A DNA stretch of 39,768 nt from an uncultured Eubacteriales bacterium (GTDB lineage: Bacteria > Bacillota > Clostridia > Oscillospirales > Acutalibacteraceae): positions 1 through 39,768 of the forward strand of contig ONSY01000165.1 in the NCBI GenBank assembly GCA_900320605.1, read 5' to 3'. Under the pieces are notes generated by a model. It made no database searches. It worked only from the letters and a program-made list of their open reading frames with translations, and was not told where the DNA came from. Position numbers and translations under genes: made by a program. Within the stretch, counting starts at the first letter, position 1. Each line of letters starts with the position of its first letter. Below are positions 8,396-15,861 of this stretch, piece by piece.

Positions 8396-8424
8396 GGCAT
8401 CACATCCTTTCACTCTCTGATTCT

Positions 8425-8453
8425 ATTATGCAGAAGTTTTTTCCGGATTGCAA
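8425..8453 (-). promoter_or_regulatory. Promoter of the ABC exporter/AKR pair
   Basis: Read on minus: TTGCAA (8448-8453), a 17-base spacer, CATAAT (8425-8430). It is divergent from the alcohol dehydrogenase promoter about 50 bases away. Confidence 0.6.
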
Positions 8454-8505
8454 GAACTATTCTGCGAAAACGGAAGAATCGCCGCGGTAGGGCGCCGATT
8501 CTCCA

Positions 8506-8534
8506 TTGACACCCGCCGGGGGTTATAGTACAAT
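8506..8534 (+). promoter_or_regulatory. Strong promoter of the alcohol dehydrogenase gene
   Basis: TTGACA (8506-8511), a 17-base spacer and TACAAT (8529-8534). This is one of the best sigma-A matches in the window. The start site would fall near 8541, leaving a leader of about 105 bases. Confidence 0.8.
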
Positions 8535-8559
8535 AAAAGTGATGAATTGGAATTATGGT

Positions 8560-8608
8560 GCGCGGAAAACGCGCCCCTTCAGGATTCCCGTCCGGGCGTT
8601 CCCGGACG
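8560..8608 (+). other. Two hairpins in the alcohol dehydrogenase mRNA leader
   Basis: GCGCG-GAAAA-CGCGC (8560-8574) and CGTCCGGG-CGTT-CCCGGACG (8589-8608) are perfect stems placed in series between promoter and ribosome site. Neither is followed by a T-run, so they are not terminators. They may stabilise the mRNA or be part of an RNA regulator. I could not match them to a known riboswitch. Confidence 0.5.
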
Positions 8609-8645
8609 AAACATGAACAATCTATCTGGAAAGGGAGTATCAGCT

Positions 8646-9833
8646 GTGAGATCGTTCCATTACTATTCACCCACGGAAGTCGTCTTCGGAAAAGACGGAG
8701 AAGCCCAGACCGGCGCCTATGTGAAAAGATGGGGAGGCACCAAGGTTCTTCTGCATTACGGCGGAAAGAGCGCGGAGAAATCCGGCCTGCTCGACCGCGT
8801 CAAAGCCTCTCTCGATGAGGCCGGCATCGCGTACGTATCGCTCGGCGGCGTTCAGCCGAACCCGCTTCTGAGCCTCGTGTACAAAGGCATTGAGCTGTGC
8901 AAAAAGGAAAACGTCGATTTCATCCTCGCGGTCGGCGGCGGCAGCGTCATCGACTCCGCGAAGGGAATCGCGGTCGGCCTCGGTCATCCCGACGAGGACG
9001 TCTGGGATTTCTATCTCGGCAAGGAAGTGAAAAACTGCTATCCGGTCGGCGTCGTCCTCACGATCGCCGCGGCGGGCAGCGAAACCTCGAACTCCTCCGT
9101 CGTCACGAAGGACGAGGGAAGAGTCAAACGCTCGATCGACCAGGATCCGATCCGTCCGCGCTTCGCGATCATGAATCCGGAACTGCTCTATACGCTTCCG
9201 CGCTATCAGATCGCCTGCGGCGTCACCGACATCATGATGCATACCCTCGAGCGGTATTTCTCCCATAAGGACACGCTCGGCAACGACCTGACCGACAAGA
9301 TCGCCGAGGCGGTTCTCGACGACGTCATTCAGTACGGTCCGAGATTCTACCACAATCCGAGCGATTACAAGGCGGCTTCCGAAATCATGTGGGCCGGCTC
9401 CGTTTCCCACAACAACCTGACCGGCTGCGGCAACGGCGGAGACTTCGCGACCCATCTGATCGGCCATGAACTCTCCGGACGCTACGACGCGGCTCACGGC
9501 GCGACGCTCGCGGCCGTATGGGGAAGCTGGGCGAGATACGTCATGCCCGACAATCCGCTGCGTTTCGCGCAGTACGCCGTGAAGGTCTGGAAATGCGACT
9601 TTGACAGCGCCTGCCCTGAAAACACGGCGCTCGCCGGCATCGAGAAAACCGAGGAATTCTTCAAATCCCTCGATATGCCGATCTCGATCCCGCAGCTCGT
9701 CGAAGGCGTAACGGATCAGGATCTTCAGGAGATGACCGATCTGTGCGTATCGCTCGGACGCACCGCGATCGGCGGCTTCAAGAAGCTTTCGAAGGAAGAC
9801 GTTCTCAAGATCTATCAGATGGCGAACAAATAA
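8646..9833 (+). CDS. Iron-containing alcohol dehydrogenase (butanol dehydrogenase type)
   Basis: A 395-residue group III alcohol dehydrogenase starting MRSFHYYSPTEVVFGKD. It has the nucleotide-binding GGGSVIDSAKGIA (near residues 97-109), PVGVVLTIAAAGSETS, and metal-binding histidines in IMMHTLERYF, LIGHELSGRYDAAHG. It interconverts aldehydes and alcohols with NAD(P)H and resembles clostridial BdhA/YugK enzymes. The GTG at 8646 is chosen because GGAAAGGGAG lies 8 bases upstream; an in-frame ATG at 8613 would place that site inside the gene. It leads a two-gene transcript with the MalY-like gene, with a hairpin (9850-9894) in between. Confidence 0.92.
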   Translation: MRSFHYYSPTEVVFGKDGEAQTGAYVKRWGGTKVLLHYGGKSAEKSGLLDRVKASLDEAGIAYVSLGGVQPNPLLSLVYKGIELCKKENVDFILAVGGGSVIDSAKGIAVGLGHPDEDVWDFYLGKEVKNCYPVGVVLTIAAAGSETSNSSVVTKDEGRVKRSIDQDPIRPRFAIMNPELLYTLPRYQIACGVTDIMMHTLERYFSHKDTLGNDLTDKIAEAVLDDVIQYGPRFYHNPSDYKAASEIMWAGSVSHNNLTGCGNGGDFATHLIGHELSGRYDAAHGATLAAVWGSWARYVMPDNPLRFAQYAVKVWKCDFDSACPENTALAGIEKTEEFFKSLDMPISIPQLVEGVTDQDLQEMTDLCVSLGRTAIGGFKKLSKEDVLKIYQMANK

Positions 9834-9849
9834 GACAGAAGATCATGTG

Positions 9850-9894
9850 GAAAGGGAGGTGCGCAGAATTTCCGTTTTGCGTGCGCTCCCTTTC
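9850..9894 (+). other. Intercistronic hairpin between adh and the MalY-like gene
   Basis: GAAAGGGAG (9850-9858) pairs perfectly with CTCCCTTTC (9886-9894), and CGCAGAA pairs with TTTTGCG inside. CCGCTTTTC follows, so partial termination or mRNA processing between the genes is possible. The left arm contains a Shine-Dalgarno-like GGGAG next to a GTG that opens a 21-codon frame overlapping the next ATG. Confidence 0.55.
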
Positions 9895-9920
9895 TCCGCT
9901 TTTCAGAGGGAGAACAGAAA

Positions 9921-11096
9921 ATGAACAGATATGATTTTGACAGTGTGACGGACCGCAGAAGCACCTACGCCTCCAAGTGGGACATCGGGGAGAATGAGCT
10001 TCCCATGTGGATCGCCGACATGGACTTCAGGGCGGCTCCGGAGATCCGGGAAGCCATGCAGAAGCGTCTCGAGAACGGCATATTCGGTTATACGGATATC
10101 CCGGATGTCTGGTATGAGGCCTATCAGTACTGGTGGCGGACCCGCCATGATTTTGAGATCCGGAAGGAATGGCTGATTCTCACCACGGGCGTCATCCCGG
10201 CGATCTCCTCGGCGATCCGCAAGATCACCACGCCGGCGGAGAACGTGCTCGTGCAGACCCCGGTCTACAATATCTTTTTAAGCACGGTGCGCAACAACGG
10301 CAGAAACGTGCTGGAAAACCGGCTCGTCCGCCGGGACGGCGGCTATGACATCGACTGGGAGGATCTGGAGAAAAAACTCGCCGATCCGCAGACTTCGCTC
10401 ATGATTCTCTGCAATCCGCACAATCCGGTCGGAAAAATCTGGAACGCCCAGACCCTCGCGAAAATCGGGGATCTCTGCGACCGATACGGCGTGAAGGTGA
10501 TCTCGGACGAGATCCACTGTGACATCACGGACCCCGGCACGTCCTACGTTCCGTTCGCGTCCGCGTCGGAAACCTGCGCGAGGATCAGCGTCACATGCAT
10601 CGCGCCGACCAAGTGCTTCAATCTGGCCGGCCTTCAGACCTCCGCGGTCATGGTGCCGGATCCGTTCCTGCGCCATAAGATGTGGCGGTGCCTCAATTCG
10701 GACGATATCGCGGAACCGAACGCGTTCGCCGTGGACGCGACCGTCGCCGCCTTCACAAAAGGCGGAGCGTGGCTCGATGCCATGTGCGAATATACCTATG
10801 AGAACAAGGAAATCGTCCGTGACGCGGTCGCGGCCCATCTGCCCGGGATCCGGGTGACCGATTCCGAGGCGACCTACCTTCTGTGGCTCGACTGCAGCGC
10901 GCTGACGGATGACACATCCGAGCTGACCGCCTTCCTCAGAAAGGAGACAGGCCTGATCCTCTCAAGAGGAGGACAGTACGGATCGGGAGGCGAGGCGTTC
11001 CTGCGGCTCAACGCCGCCTGCCCCAGAACGATTCTCGAGGACGGTATCGAACGGCTGATCCGGGGAATCAAAGCCTATCAGGATAAAGAAAGATAA
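9921..11096 (+). CDS. MalY/PatB-type PLP C-S lyase (cystathionine beta-lyase family)
   Basis: A 391-residue fold-type I PLP enzyme. The MalY/PatB hallmark is WIADMDFRAAPEI at residues 30-42. CNPHNPVG (164-171), SDEIHCD (195-201) and the Schiff-base lysine K231 in APTKCFNLAGLQ follow. These enzymes cleave cystathionine or cysteine conjugates to a thiol, pyruvate and ammonia. The gene is cotranscribed with the alcohol dehydrogenase. It faces the cysteine desulfhydrase/ABC importer operon, which supports a role in sulfur amino acid breakdown. The start is ATG 9921 behind GAGGGAGAAC. The exact substrate is not readable from sequence. Confidence 0.9.
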   Translation: MNRYDFDSVTDRRSTYASKWDIGENELPMWIADMDFRAAPEIREAMQKRLENGIFGYTDIPDVWYEAYQYWWRTRHDFEIRKEWLILTTGVIPAISSAIRKITTPAENVLVQTPVYNIFLSTVRNNGRNVLENRLVRRDGGYDIDWEDLEKKLADPQTSLMILCNPHNPVGKIWNAQTLAKIGDLCDRYGVKVISDEIHCDITDPGTSYVPFASASETCARISVTCIAPTKCFNLAGLQTSAVMVPDPFLRHKMWRCLNSDDIAEPNAFAVDATVAAFTKGGAWLDAMCEYTYENKEIVRDAVAAHLPGIRVTDSEATYLLWLDCSALTDDTSELTAFLRKETGLILSRGGQYGSGGEAFLRLNAACPRTILEDGIERLIRGIKAYQDKER

Positions 11097-11100
11097 CCGT

Positions 11101-11385
11101 TTGCGGAAAGGGGAGGACAGCGGCATCGGGGAGGGAGACACTGTCTGCACGTACGTCAACGGACTCGGAAGCACCACCCTGATGGAACTGATGATCATGA
11201 ACCGCAAGCTCGCCATGATTCTCCGTGAGAAGGGAATCCGTGTGCATGACATGGACGTCAACAGCCTTGTTACGACGATGGAGATGGCGGGAGCGTACAT
11301 TTCGCTTCTGAAACTGGATGACGGGCTTCAGAAGTACTACGACATGCCCTGCAGCAGTCCCTGCTATAAAAAGGATAAAGCCTGA
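11101..11385 (+). pseudogene. dhaK: dhaK remnant: C-terminal quarter of dihydroxyacetone kinase DhaK
   Basis: The frame from about 11125 reads GEGDTVCTYVNGLGSTTLMEL, then NRKLAMILREKGIRVHDM, TTMEMAGAYISLLKLDD and MPCSSPCYKK. This follows the end of DhaK closely (compare E. coli GDRVIALVNNLGATPLSEL, TSLDMTGFSITLLKVDD, DAPVHTPAL). Full DhaK has about 330-356 residues; only about 85 are left, without the active-site histidine or the substrate pocket. The only possible start is TTG 11101, five bases after the MalY-like stop, with no ribosome site in position. I read it as a decayed, non-functional remnant. No dhaL or dhaM is present nearby. Confidence 0.8.
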
Positions 11386-11398
11386 AAGACATAAAAAT

Positions 11399-11434
11399 AC
11401 GGTCCGCACCCCCAACGGATGCGGACCGTTTTCT
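11399..11434. terminator. Bidirectional terminator
   Basis: ACGGTCCGCA (11399-11408) pairs perfectly with TGCGGACCGT (11420-11429). TTTTCTTC follows on plus, and ATTTTTATG follows on minus. It separates the dhaK remnant from the convergent desulfhydrase gene. Confidence 0.85.
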
Positions 11435-11453
11435 TCATATACTGAGGAGCGGC

Positions 11454-12473
11454 TCAGACGCCGGCGAGCACTTCGGAGATCTGATCCTGCTTCGGGAAGA
11501 GGCCGTACTGGCCGCCCGTGTGGATGAACAGGATCCGTTCGCACGAGTCGAAAGTACCCTTCGCGGTTTCGCGGTACAGACCGTAGAACGCCTTTCCGGT
11601 GTAGACCGGGTCGAGGATGATGCCTTCCGTCTTCGCGACGTGCGCGATGAAGCTCAGCTCATCCGGCTTTGAGATCGCGTAGCCGAGTCCCTTGTAGCCG
11701 TCGATGAACGTAAAGGCCTTTTCCTCGTCCGGCGCTTCTCCCAGCAGAGAGAGCGTCTGATCGACGATCGTGCCGCACACCTTCTGGAAATACTCCTTGT
11801 TGTCGCAGACCGTGATTCCGACGATTCTGCGGCCGAGGCCGAACAGCCGGTTGCCGAGATACAGACCGCTGTAGGTGCCGCCGCTTCCCGCGGCACAGAC
11901 GATCGCGTCAAAGGTGACTCCGAGTTCTTCCTCCTGCCGCGCGATTTCGCGAACCGCGTTGAGATATCCGAAATTCCCGATTCCGTTCGAGGCTCCTACC
12001 GGGATGATATACGGTTTCCGTCCGGCCTCGCGGTACCCGAGCGCGATTTCCTCCATCTTCGCGGAAAGCGTGACGCCTTCGCTCTCGTCCAGCAGCGTGA
12101 TCCTCGCGCCGAGCAGCTGATCGATCAGGTAGTTGCCTTCCGCTTTCGGGGCGGAGGAGACGCTCAGCACCAGGTGGGACTCAAAGCCAAGACGCGCCGC
12201 CGCGGCGGCTGTCGCGCGGGCGTGATTGGACTGGATGCCGCCCGCCGTGATCAGAATGTCCGCGCCTTCTTTTTTTGCCTGCGCGATGGAGAATTCCAGT
12301 TTGCGGACCTTGTTTCCGGACATTTCCGCTCCGGTGAAGTCGTCGCGTTTGATCCAGATTTCCCGTCCGAGCTCCTTTGAGATGTTCCCGAGCCGGTATA
12401 CGGGAGTCGGGAGATTCGCGAGCGGGATTCTGTCCATCCGGTCGAGTTTCTGTTCAATTGCGGGATTATTCAT
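11454..12473 (-). CDS. dcyD: D-cysteine desulfhydrase / ACC deaminase family
   Basis: A 339-residue fold-type II PLP enzyme. The PLP lysine is K55 in SGNKVRKLEF, followed by GGIQSNHARA (residues 79-88) and the phosphate-binding AAGSGGTYSGL. The N-terminal IPLANLPTPVYRL is typical of DcyD. It converts D-cysteine (and in relatives L-cysteine or 1-aminocyclopropane-1-carboxylate) to pyruvate or oxobutyrate, ammonia and, for cysteine, H2S. It is the last gene of the importer operon; the same set (solute-binding protein, dcyD, permease, ATPase) occurs in enterobacteria (fliY/tcyJ-dcyD-yecS-yecC), which supports cysteine over ACC. Start ATG 12473 behind GGAGGTACCC. Confidence 0.85.
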   Translation of the reverse strand: MNNPAIEQKLDRMDRIPLANLPTPVYRLGNISKELGREIWIKRDDFTGAEMSGNKVRKLEFSIAQAKKEGADILITAGGIQSNHARATAAAAARLGFESHLVLSVSSAPKAEGNYLIDQLLGARITLLDESEGVTLSAKMEEIALGYREAGRKPYIIPVGASNGIGNFGYLNAVREIARQEEELGVTFDAIVCAAGSGGTYSGLYLGNRLFGLGRRIVGITVCDNKEYFQKVCGTIVDQTLSLLGEAPDEEKAFTFIDGYKGLGYAISKPDELSFIAHVAKTEGIILDPVYTGKAFYGLYRETAKGTFDSCERILFIHTGGQYGLFPKQDQISEVLAGV

Positions 12474-12525
12474 AAAAGGGTACCTCCAATCCGGCGCTGC
12501 CGGACGGTCATGGGGCTGACCGAGA

Positions 12526-12912
12526 TCAGTATCCGTAGTTTACCTCGATCACGATTCCTTCGAACGTGACCGCGCGGACCTCTCCGGGTCCTTCCGGGCT
12601 CGAGGGCTCGTACTGAATCGTGTAGCCGTCCTTCTTGAACCGGTCGATGATCGTGTTGAGCTGTTCGCGGGTGTCCGCGCAGATGCAGATGTGGGCGAGA
12701 CCGAGGCGGTTGGGATCCTTCTCGATGTCCACGGTTTCCGGTTTGCACATCAGCTCGATCCAGCCCGGTCCGTTGAGCTCCATGATATAGGAATAGTAGT
12801 TCTTCGCGGGATTGTTGAAGGTCTTGAGGACTTTCGCTCCGAAATAGCTCTCGAAGAACGTTTTCGCGCCTTCCAGATCCTTTACAAAGATTCCGACGTT
12901 TCTGAGATACAT
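12526..12912 (-). CDS. VOC-family (glyoxalase-fold) protein
   Basis: A 128-residue protein starting MYLRNVGIFVKDLEGAKTFFE and ending with EGIVIEVNYGY: two beta-alpha-beta-beta-beta modules of the vicinal oxygen chelate fold. Possible metal ligands are in IELMCKPE, LAHICICAD (His) and the terminal IEVNY (Glu). Members are lyases, isomerases, dioxygenases or binding proteins, so the reaction is unknown. The frame is open far upstream, but ATG 12912 with GGAGGAAACC sets the start. It sits between the transporter ATPase gene and dcyD, so it probably handles the imported compound or a product such as a reactive thiol or keto acid. Confidence 0.85.
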   Translation of the reverse strand: MYLRNVGIFVKDLEGAKTFFESYFGAKVLKTFNNPAKNYYSYIMELNGPGWIELMCKPETVDIEKDPNRLGLAHICICADTREQLNTIIDRFKKDGYTIQYEPSSPEGPGEVRAVTFEGIVIEVNYGY

Positions 12913-12949
12913 GATGGTTTCCTCCGATTGATTTGTTTTTTTGTATTTG

Positions 12950-12975
12950 AAAGCCGGGACGAAACGCCCGGCTTT
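12950..12975 (-). other. Intercistronic hairpin downstream of the ABC ATPase gene
   Basis: AAAGCCGGG (12950-12958) pairs perfectly with CCCGGCTTT (12967-12975). On the minus strand it is not followed by a T-run, so it is more likely a stabilising or processing hairpin between the transporter genes and VOC/dcyD than a terminator. Confidence 0.55.
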
Positions 12976-12979
12976 TCCT

Positions 12980-13771
12980 TTATTCTCCCGAAGGCAGTCC
13001 TTCGGCGGACGTTCCGTCTTTCTGGTCCACGGACGCCCAGGTCGTGGACTTGTAGATGAATTCCTTGGTCCGTTCCTTCTGCGGATTCTCAAAGAATTCC
13101 TTCGCGGTGTTCTCCTCCACGATCTCTCCGTCTTCCATGAAGACGACACGGGTCGCGACCTTTCTCGCGAACTCCATCTCGTGGGTGACGACAATCATCG
13201 TTCTGCCTTCGTCGGCGAGCTGCTTGATGACCGTGAGAACCTCGCCGGTCAGTTCGGGATCGAGCGCGGAAGTCGGCTCGTCAAACAGAACGACTTCCGG
13301 GTTCGTCGCGAGCGCGCGCGCGATCGCGACTCTCTGCTGCTGTCCGCCGGAAAGCTTTGAGGGATAATAGTCCATCCGGTCGGCGAGACCGACCCGTTCG
13401 AGCAGCTCCTTTCCGATCTCCTCGGCCTGTTCCTTCGGCATCTTCTGTGAGACTCTCAGTCCCAGGGTGACGTTTCCGAGCGCGGTCTTGTTCCCGTACA
13501 GATTGAACGTCTGGAATACGAAGCCGACTTTTCTGCGGTAGGTGCGCAGGGCTTTGGAGGAAATCTTCTTCATGTCATACTGCTCGCCGTCCATGATCAG
13601 CGTTCCGCTGTCCGCCTTGGTCAGGTATCCGGCGCAGCGCAGCAGCGTCGTTTTTCCGGAACCGCTGGGTCCGAGGATCGCGACGACGTCTCCCTGATTG
13701 ACGTCCAGGCTGACGTTTCTGAGAACGACGTTGTCCCCGAATTTCTTGTTCACGTTCAGAAGGGTAAACAT
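12980..13771 (-). CDS. Polar amino acid (probably cystine) ABC importer, ATPase subunit
   Basis: 263 residues with Walker A GPSGSGKTT (34-42), Q-loop FQTFNLYG, signature LSGGQQQRVAIARAL, Walker B VVLFDEPTSALD and H-loop VVTHEMEFARKVA. This is the GlnQ/ArtP/TcyN class of polar amino acid importers. The ATG is one base past the permease stop, and its AAAGGAGGAG site lies inside the end of the permease gene, so the two are translationally coupled. The C-terminal tail of about 25 residues (ending TSAEGLPSGE) is longer than usual. Specificity is inferred only from the adjoining desulfhydrase gene. Confidence 0.92.
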   Translation of the reverse strand: MFTLLNVNKKFGDNVVLRNVSLDVNQGDVVAILGPSGSGKTTLLRCAGYLTKADSGTLIMDGEQYDMKKISSKALRTYRRKVGFVFQTFNLYGNKTALGNVTLGLRVSQKMPKEQAEEIGKELLERVGLADRMDYYPSKLSGGQQQRVAIARALATNPEVVLFDEPTSALDPELTGEVLTVIKQLADEGRTMIVVTHEMEFARKVATRVVFMEDGEIVEENTAKEFFENPQKERTKEFIYKSTTWASVDQKDGTSAEGLPSGE

Positions 13772-13772
13772 G

Positions 13773-14435
13773 TCATCTCCTCCTTTCCAGCCAGGCTTCG
13801 GTCTTGCGCTGAACCACGGTGAGAACCGAGCAGAAAATCAGATAGATCAGACCGGCTTCCAGATACAGCCAGAAATAATCGTAGGTTCTTGAGGCGATTC
13901 TCTGCGCCGTCGCGAGAATCTCGACGAGGGCGACGTTGTACGCGAGGGACGTATCCTTTACGAGACCGATGATGGAGTTCGACAGCGGGGGGAAGGCGGT
14001 GCGCAGCGCCTGCGGCACGATGACGTGAATCATCGCCTGCCAGAACGACAGACCGTCGCAGTAGCACGCCTCGAGCTGTCCGATCGGCACTGACTGGATC
14101 GCCGCCCGGACCGTCTCCGAACAGTACGCGCCCACGCTGAGCGACATGACGATCCACGCGCTGACGAACGAACTGAATTTGATCCCGATGTTGGGAAGTC
14201 CGAAATAGACAACGAACAGCTGTACGATCATAGGAGTGCCTCTTATGATCCATACGTATACTCTCAGCAGCTGCTTGAGCACCGGAATCTTGGCGATCTG
14301 TACCAGCGCCACGAGAAAAGCGATAATCAGGCCGGTGGAAAACGCGGCCAGGGTAAGGGGGATCGAGACTTTCAGTCCGACCATAAACAGTTTCCCGAAG
14401 GATTCTGCCAGTTCCGTTAGGATTCGTTCACTCAT
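13773..14435 (-). CDS. Polar amino acid (probably cystine) ABC importer, permease
   Basis: 220 residues, about five transmembrane helices, with the HisMQ-family features MIVQLFVVYFGLP, ETVRAAIQSVPIGQLEACYCDGLS (the EAA loop, residues about 128-150) and PQALRTAFPPLSNSIIGLVKDTSL. It forms the membrane channel for the ATPase encoded next and the lipoprotein receptor encoded upstream. The start at ATG 14435 has only a weak ribosome site. A 10-bp hairpin (14475-14507) separates it from the receptor gene, which usually lets the receptor be made in excess. Confidence 0.92.
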   Translation of the reverse strand: MSERILTELAESFGKLFMVGLKVSIPLTLAAFSTGLIIAFLVALVQIAKIPVLKQLLRVYVWIIRGTPMIVQLFVVYFGLPNIGIKFSSFVSAWIVMSLSVGAYCSETVRAAIQSVPIGQLEACYCDGLSFWQAMIHVIVPQALRTAFPPLSNSIIGLVKDTSLAYNVALVEILATAQRIASRTYDYFWLYLEAGLIYLIFCSVLTVVQRKTEAWLERRR

Positions 14436-14474
14436 CTGCCAATCGACTCATTTCTGTTTCAAGTATCTTTGTAA

Positions 14475-14507
14475 ATCGGCCTGCAGATCTGAATTCCGCA
14501 GGCCGAT
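14475..14507 (-). other. Hairpin between receptor and permease genes
   Basis: ATCGGCCTGC (14475-14484) and GCAGGCCGAT (14498-14507) are perfectly complementary with a 13-base loop. Only a short ATTTAC follows on the minus strand. Probably an mRNA stabiliser or partial terminator that raises receptor over permease levels. Confidence 0.6.
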
Positions 14508-14528
14508 GGTGTTGATCGCTGGATTGAA

Positions 14529-15326
14529 TCAGCCTTTCGTCGTGTCAACGTCGAAATACTTGATCGCGAGGCTGGAGAGCGTACCGTCTTCTCTCGCCTT
14601 GTCAAGCGCCTCGTCAATGACCTTTACAAGGTCCTCGTTGCCCTTGAGCACCGGGAAGTAGGCGTTGGGCTTCGGTTCGCTGACCATGATCATCTTGAAC
14701 TTGGGCGCGTCTTCCGGATGCTGCTTGAAGTAATCCGCGAAACCGACGTTCGTGCCGAAGGTGATTTCGGCGCGGCCGTTGAGAACTTCGCTGATCGCCT
14801 GAGCGGCTTCCTTGACCTCGTCGAATACGACGCCGGCGTCCTCGGCCATCTTGCCGATGGTGCTGGTCGGATCGTTGGCGGAAACTTTGCCCTTCGCGTC
14901 CTCGAGCGTCTGTACGGAATCGTTGTCCGCGAGGGTCAGGATGGCGTACTGCGTATAGTTGTACGGCTGGGAGAAGTCATACTTCTGGGCTCTTTCCTCG
15001 TTGTACGCGACGCTGTTCGAGACGGAATCGATCTGACCGCCGTCGAGCGCGGCGAAGATGGAGCTCCACGCCGTTTCCGTGAACCGGGCTTCCACTCCCA
15101 TGTAGGAGGCGACATATCTGGCGACGTCGACGTCATAGCCGACCAGTTCGTCATTGTCGTTATGGAATGTATAGGGACTCCAGGTTCCCTCGGTACCGAA
15201 GATGATATATCCGCGTTCCTTGATCTCCGCGAGGCGGCCCGACGCTTTTCCTTCCTTGCTGCATCCCGAAAGGACGGCGAACGCAAGAACCGCGACAAGC
15301 AGCAGCGCGATAATCTTCTTTGTCAT
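14529..15326 (-). CDS. Amino acid ABC importer, solute-binding lipoprotein
   Basis: 265 residues with a lipoprotein signal peptide: MTKKIIALLLVAVLAFAVLS followed by GC, lipidated Cys at 22. The mature part is an SBP_bac_3 domain: IIFGTEGTWSPYTFHNDNDE, LVGYDVDVARYVA, FDGVSN-like ALDGGQIDSVSNSVAYN, and C-terminal EALDKAREDGTLSSLAIKYF. It is anchored outside the membrane and delivers substrate to the permease. The frame opens earlier, but ATG 15326 is fixed by AAGGAGG and the signal peptide. Sequence features and the dcyD neighbour suggest cystine or cysteine, as in TcyA/TcyJ; direct proof is lacking. It is the first gene of a five-gene operon. Confidence 0.92.
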   Translation of the reverse strand: MTKKIIALLLVAVLAFAVLSGCSKEGKASGRLAEIKERGYIIFGTEGTWSPYTFHNDNDELVGYDVDVARYVASYMGVEARFTETAWSSIFAALDGGQIDSVSNSVAYNEERAQKYDFSQPYNYTQYAILTLADNDSVQTLEDAKGKVSANDPTSTIGKMAEDAGVVFDEVKEAAQAISEVLNGRAEITFGTNVGFADYFKQHPEDAPKFKMIMVSEPKPNAYFPVLKGNEDLVKVIDEALDKAREDGTLSSLAIKYFDVDTTKG

Positions 15327-15521
15327 TTGTGCTTCCTCCTTAGAAAATGATAATGTATCGCGTCCCTTTCGGGAAGTCGCGAAATTCAACACTCCGTGTT
15401 TTGAAAATCACGGGAGATGGCTGACGGGAAAAATATGGTACAGAGCGATATTTCCGCAGGAAAAAAGCCGGAATCATGGCACTGCGCCATTTTCGCGGAA
15501 CCGGTCCGCATTGATAGTTCT

Positions 15522-15550
15522 ATTTTAACACAATGAGAAAATTCCGTCAA
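15522..15550 (-). promoter_or_regulatory. Promoter of the cystine-type importer operon
   Basis: Read on minus: TTGACG (15545-15550), a 17-base spacer, TAAAAT (15522-15527). Transcription would start near 15515 and run through all five genes to 11454. The long leader could carry control elements that I do not recognise. Confidence 0.75.
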
Positions 15551-15712
15551 TAATTTGTTGCCGATTCTCTTGAGCGTTTTTTTCCTCTTGAAGAAGCGCA
15601 CGGAACCGGCCGGTGCCGGAGACGGAAAACGGACGGCGCGATGCCTCGGCTGAGGGGTGTTTTTCCTGCCGTTCACAGCTCCCCGGCGCCCTTTTTCGGA
15701 TCTGTTGCAGTA

Positions 15713-15741
15713 TTGACAGAGTTCGGAAAGAGTGGTATTGT
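15713..15741 (+). promoter_or_regulatory. Promoter of the SARP-like regulator
   Basis: TTGACA (15713-15718), 17-base spacer, TATTGT (15736-15741), in an AT-rich patch. Confidence 0.7.
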
Positions 15742-15779
15742 TTTTTTAGCTAATAAGACGAATATCAGCATCATTCTTT

Positions 15780-15832
15780 CGCTGTTTCCCGCGGCGGTTC
15801 CGAAGCACCGGAAGGCCCAAGGGAAAAGAGCG
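15780..15832 (+). other. Long interrupted hairpin in the regulator's leader
   Basis: CGCT (15780-15783) with AGCG (15829-15832), TTTCCC (15785-15790) with GGGAAA (15821-15826) and TTCCG (15798-15802) with CGGAA (15809-15813) nest into one stem broken by internal loops. It covers much of the leader just before the start codon. No T-run follows. Its role is unknown. Confidence 0.4.
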
Positions 15833-15861
15833 GCAGAGAAAACGAGAGGCAGGGATCACTG

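Larger units (their letters stand above)
15327..15861. other. Intergenic region with two divergent promoters
   Basis: This 535-base stretch has no gene I can support. It holds the promoter for the importer operon (15522-15550, minus), its roughly 190-base leader, a small hairpin CCTC-GGCT-GAGG near 15645 followed by TTTTT (a possible weak plus-strand stop), the promoter of the SARP-like regulator (15713-15741, plus) and that gene's structured leader. I found no recognisable riboswitch or T-box in either leader. Confidence 0.6.

Noticed and set aside
9859-9924. 21-codon frame (GTG 9859 to TGA 9924) overlapping the MalY-like start as ATGA
   Set aside because: The Shine-Dalgarno-like GGGAG touches the GTG directly and sits inside a hairpin stem, so efficient initiation is unlikely. 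Kept only as a note, not called a gene.
15327-15521. SAM riboswitch or T-box in the cystine-type importer leader
   Set aside because: Sulfur genes often carry them, but neither the S-box core nor a T-box sequence followed by a terminator/antiterminator is visible.
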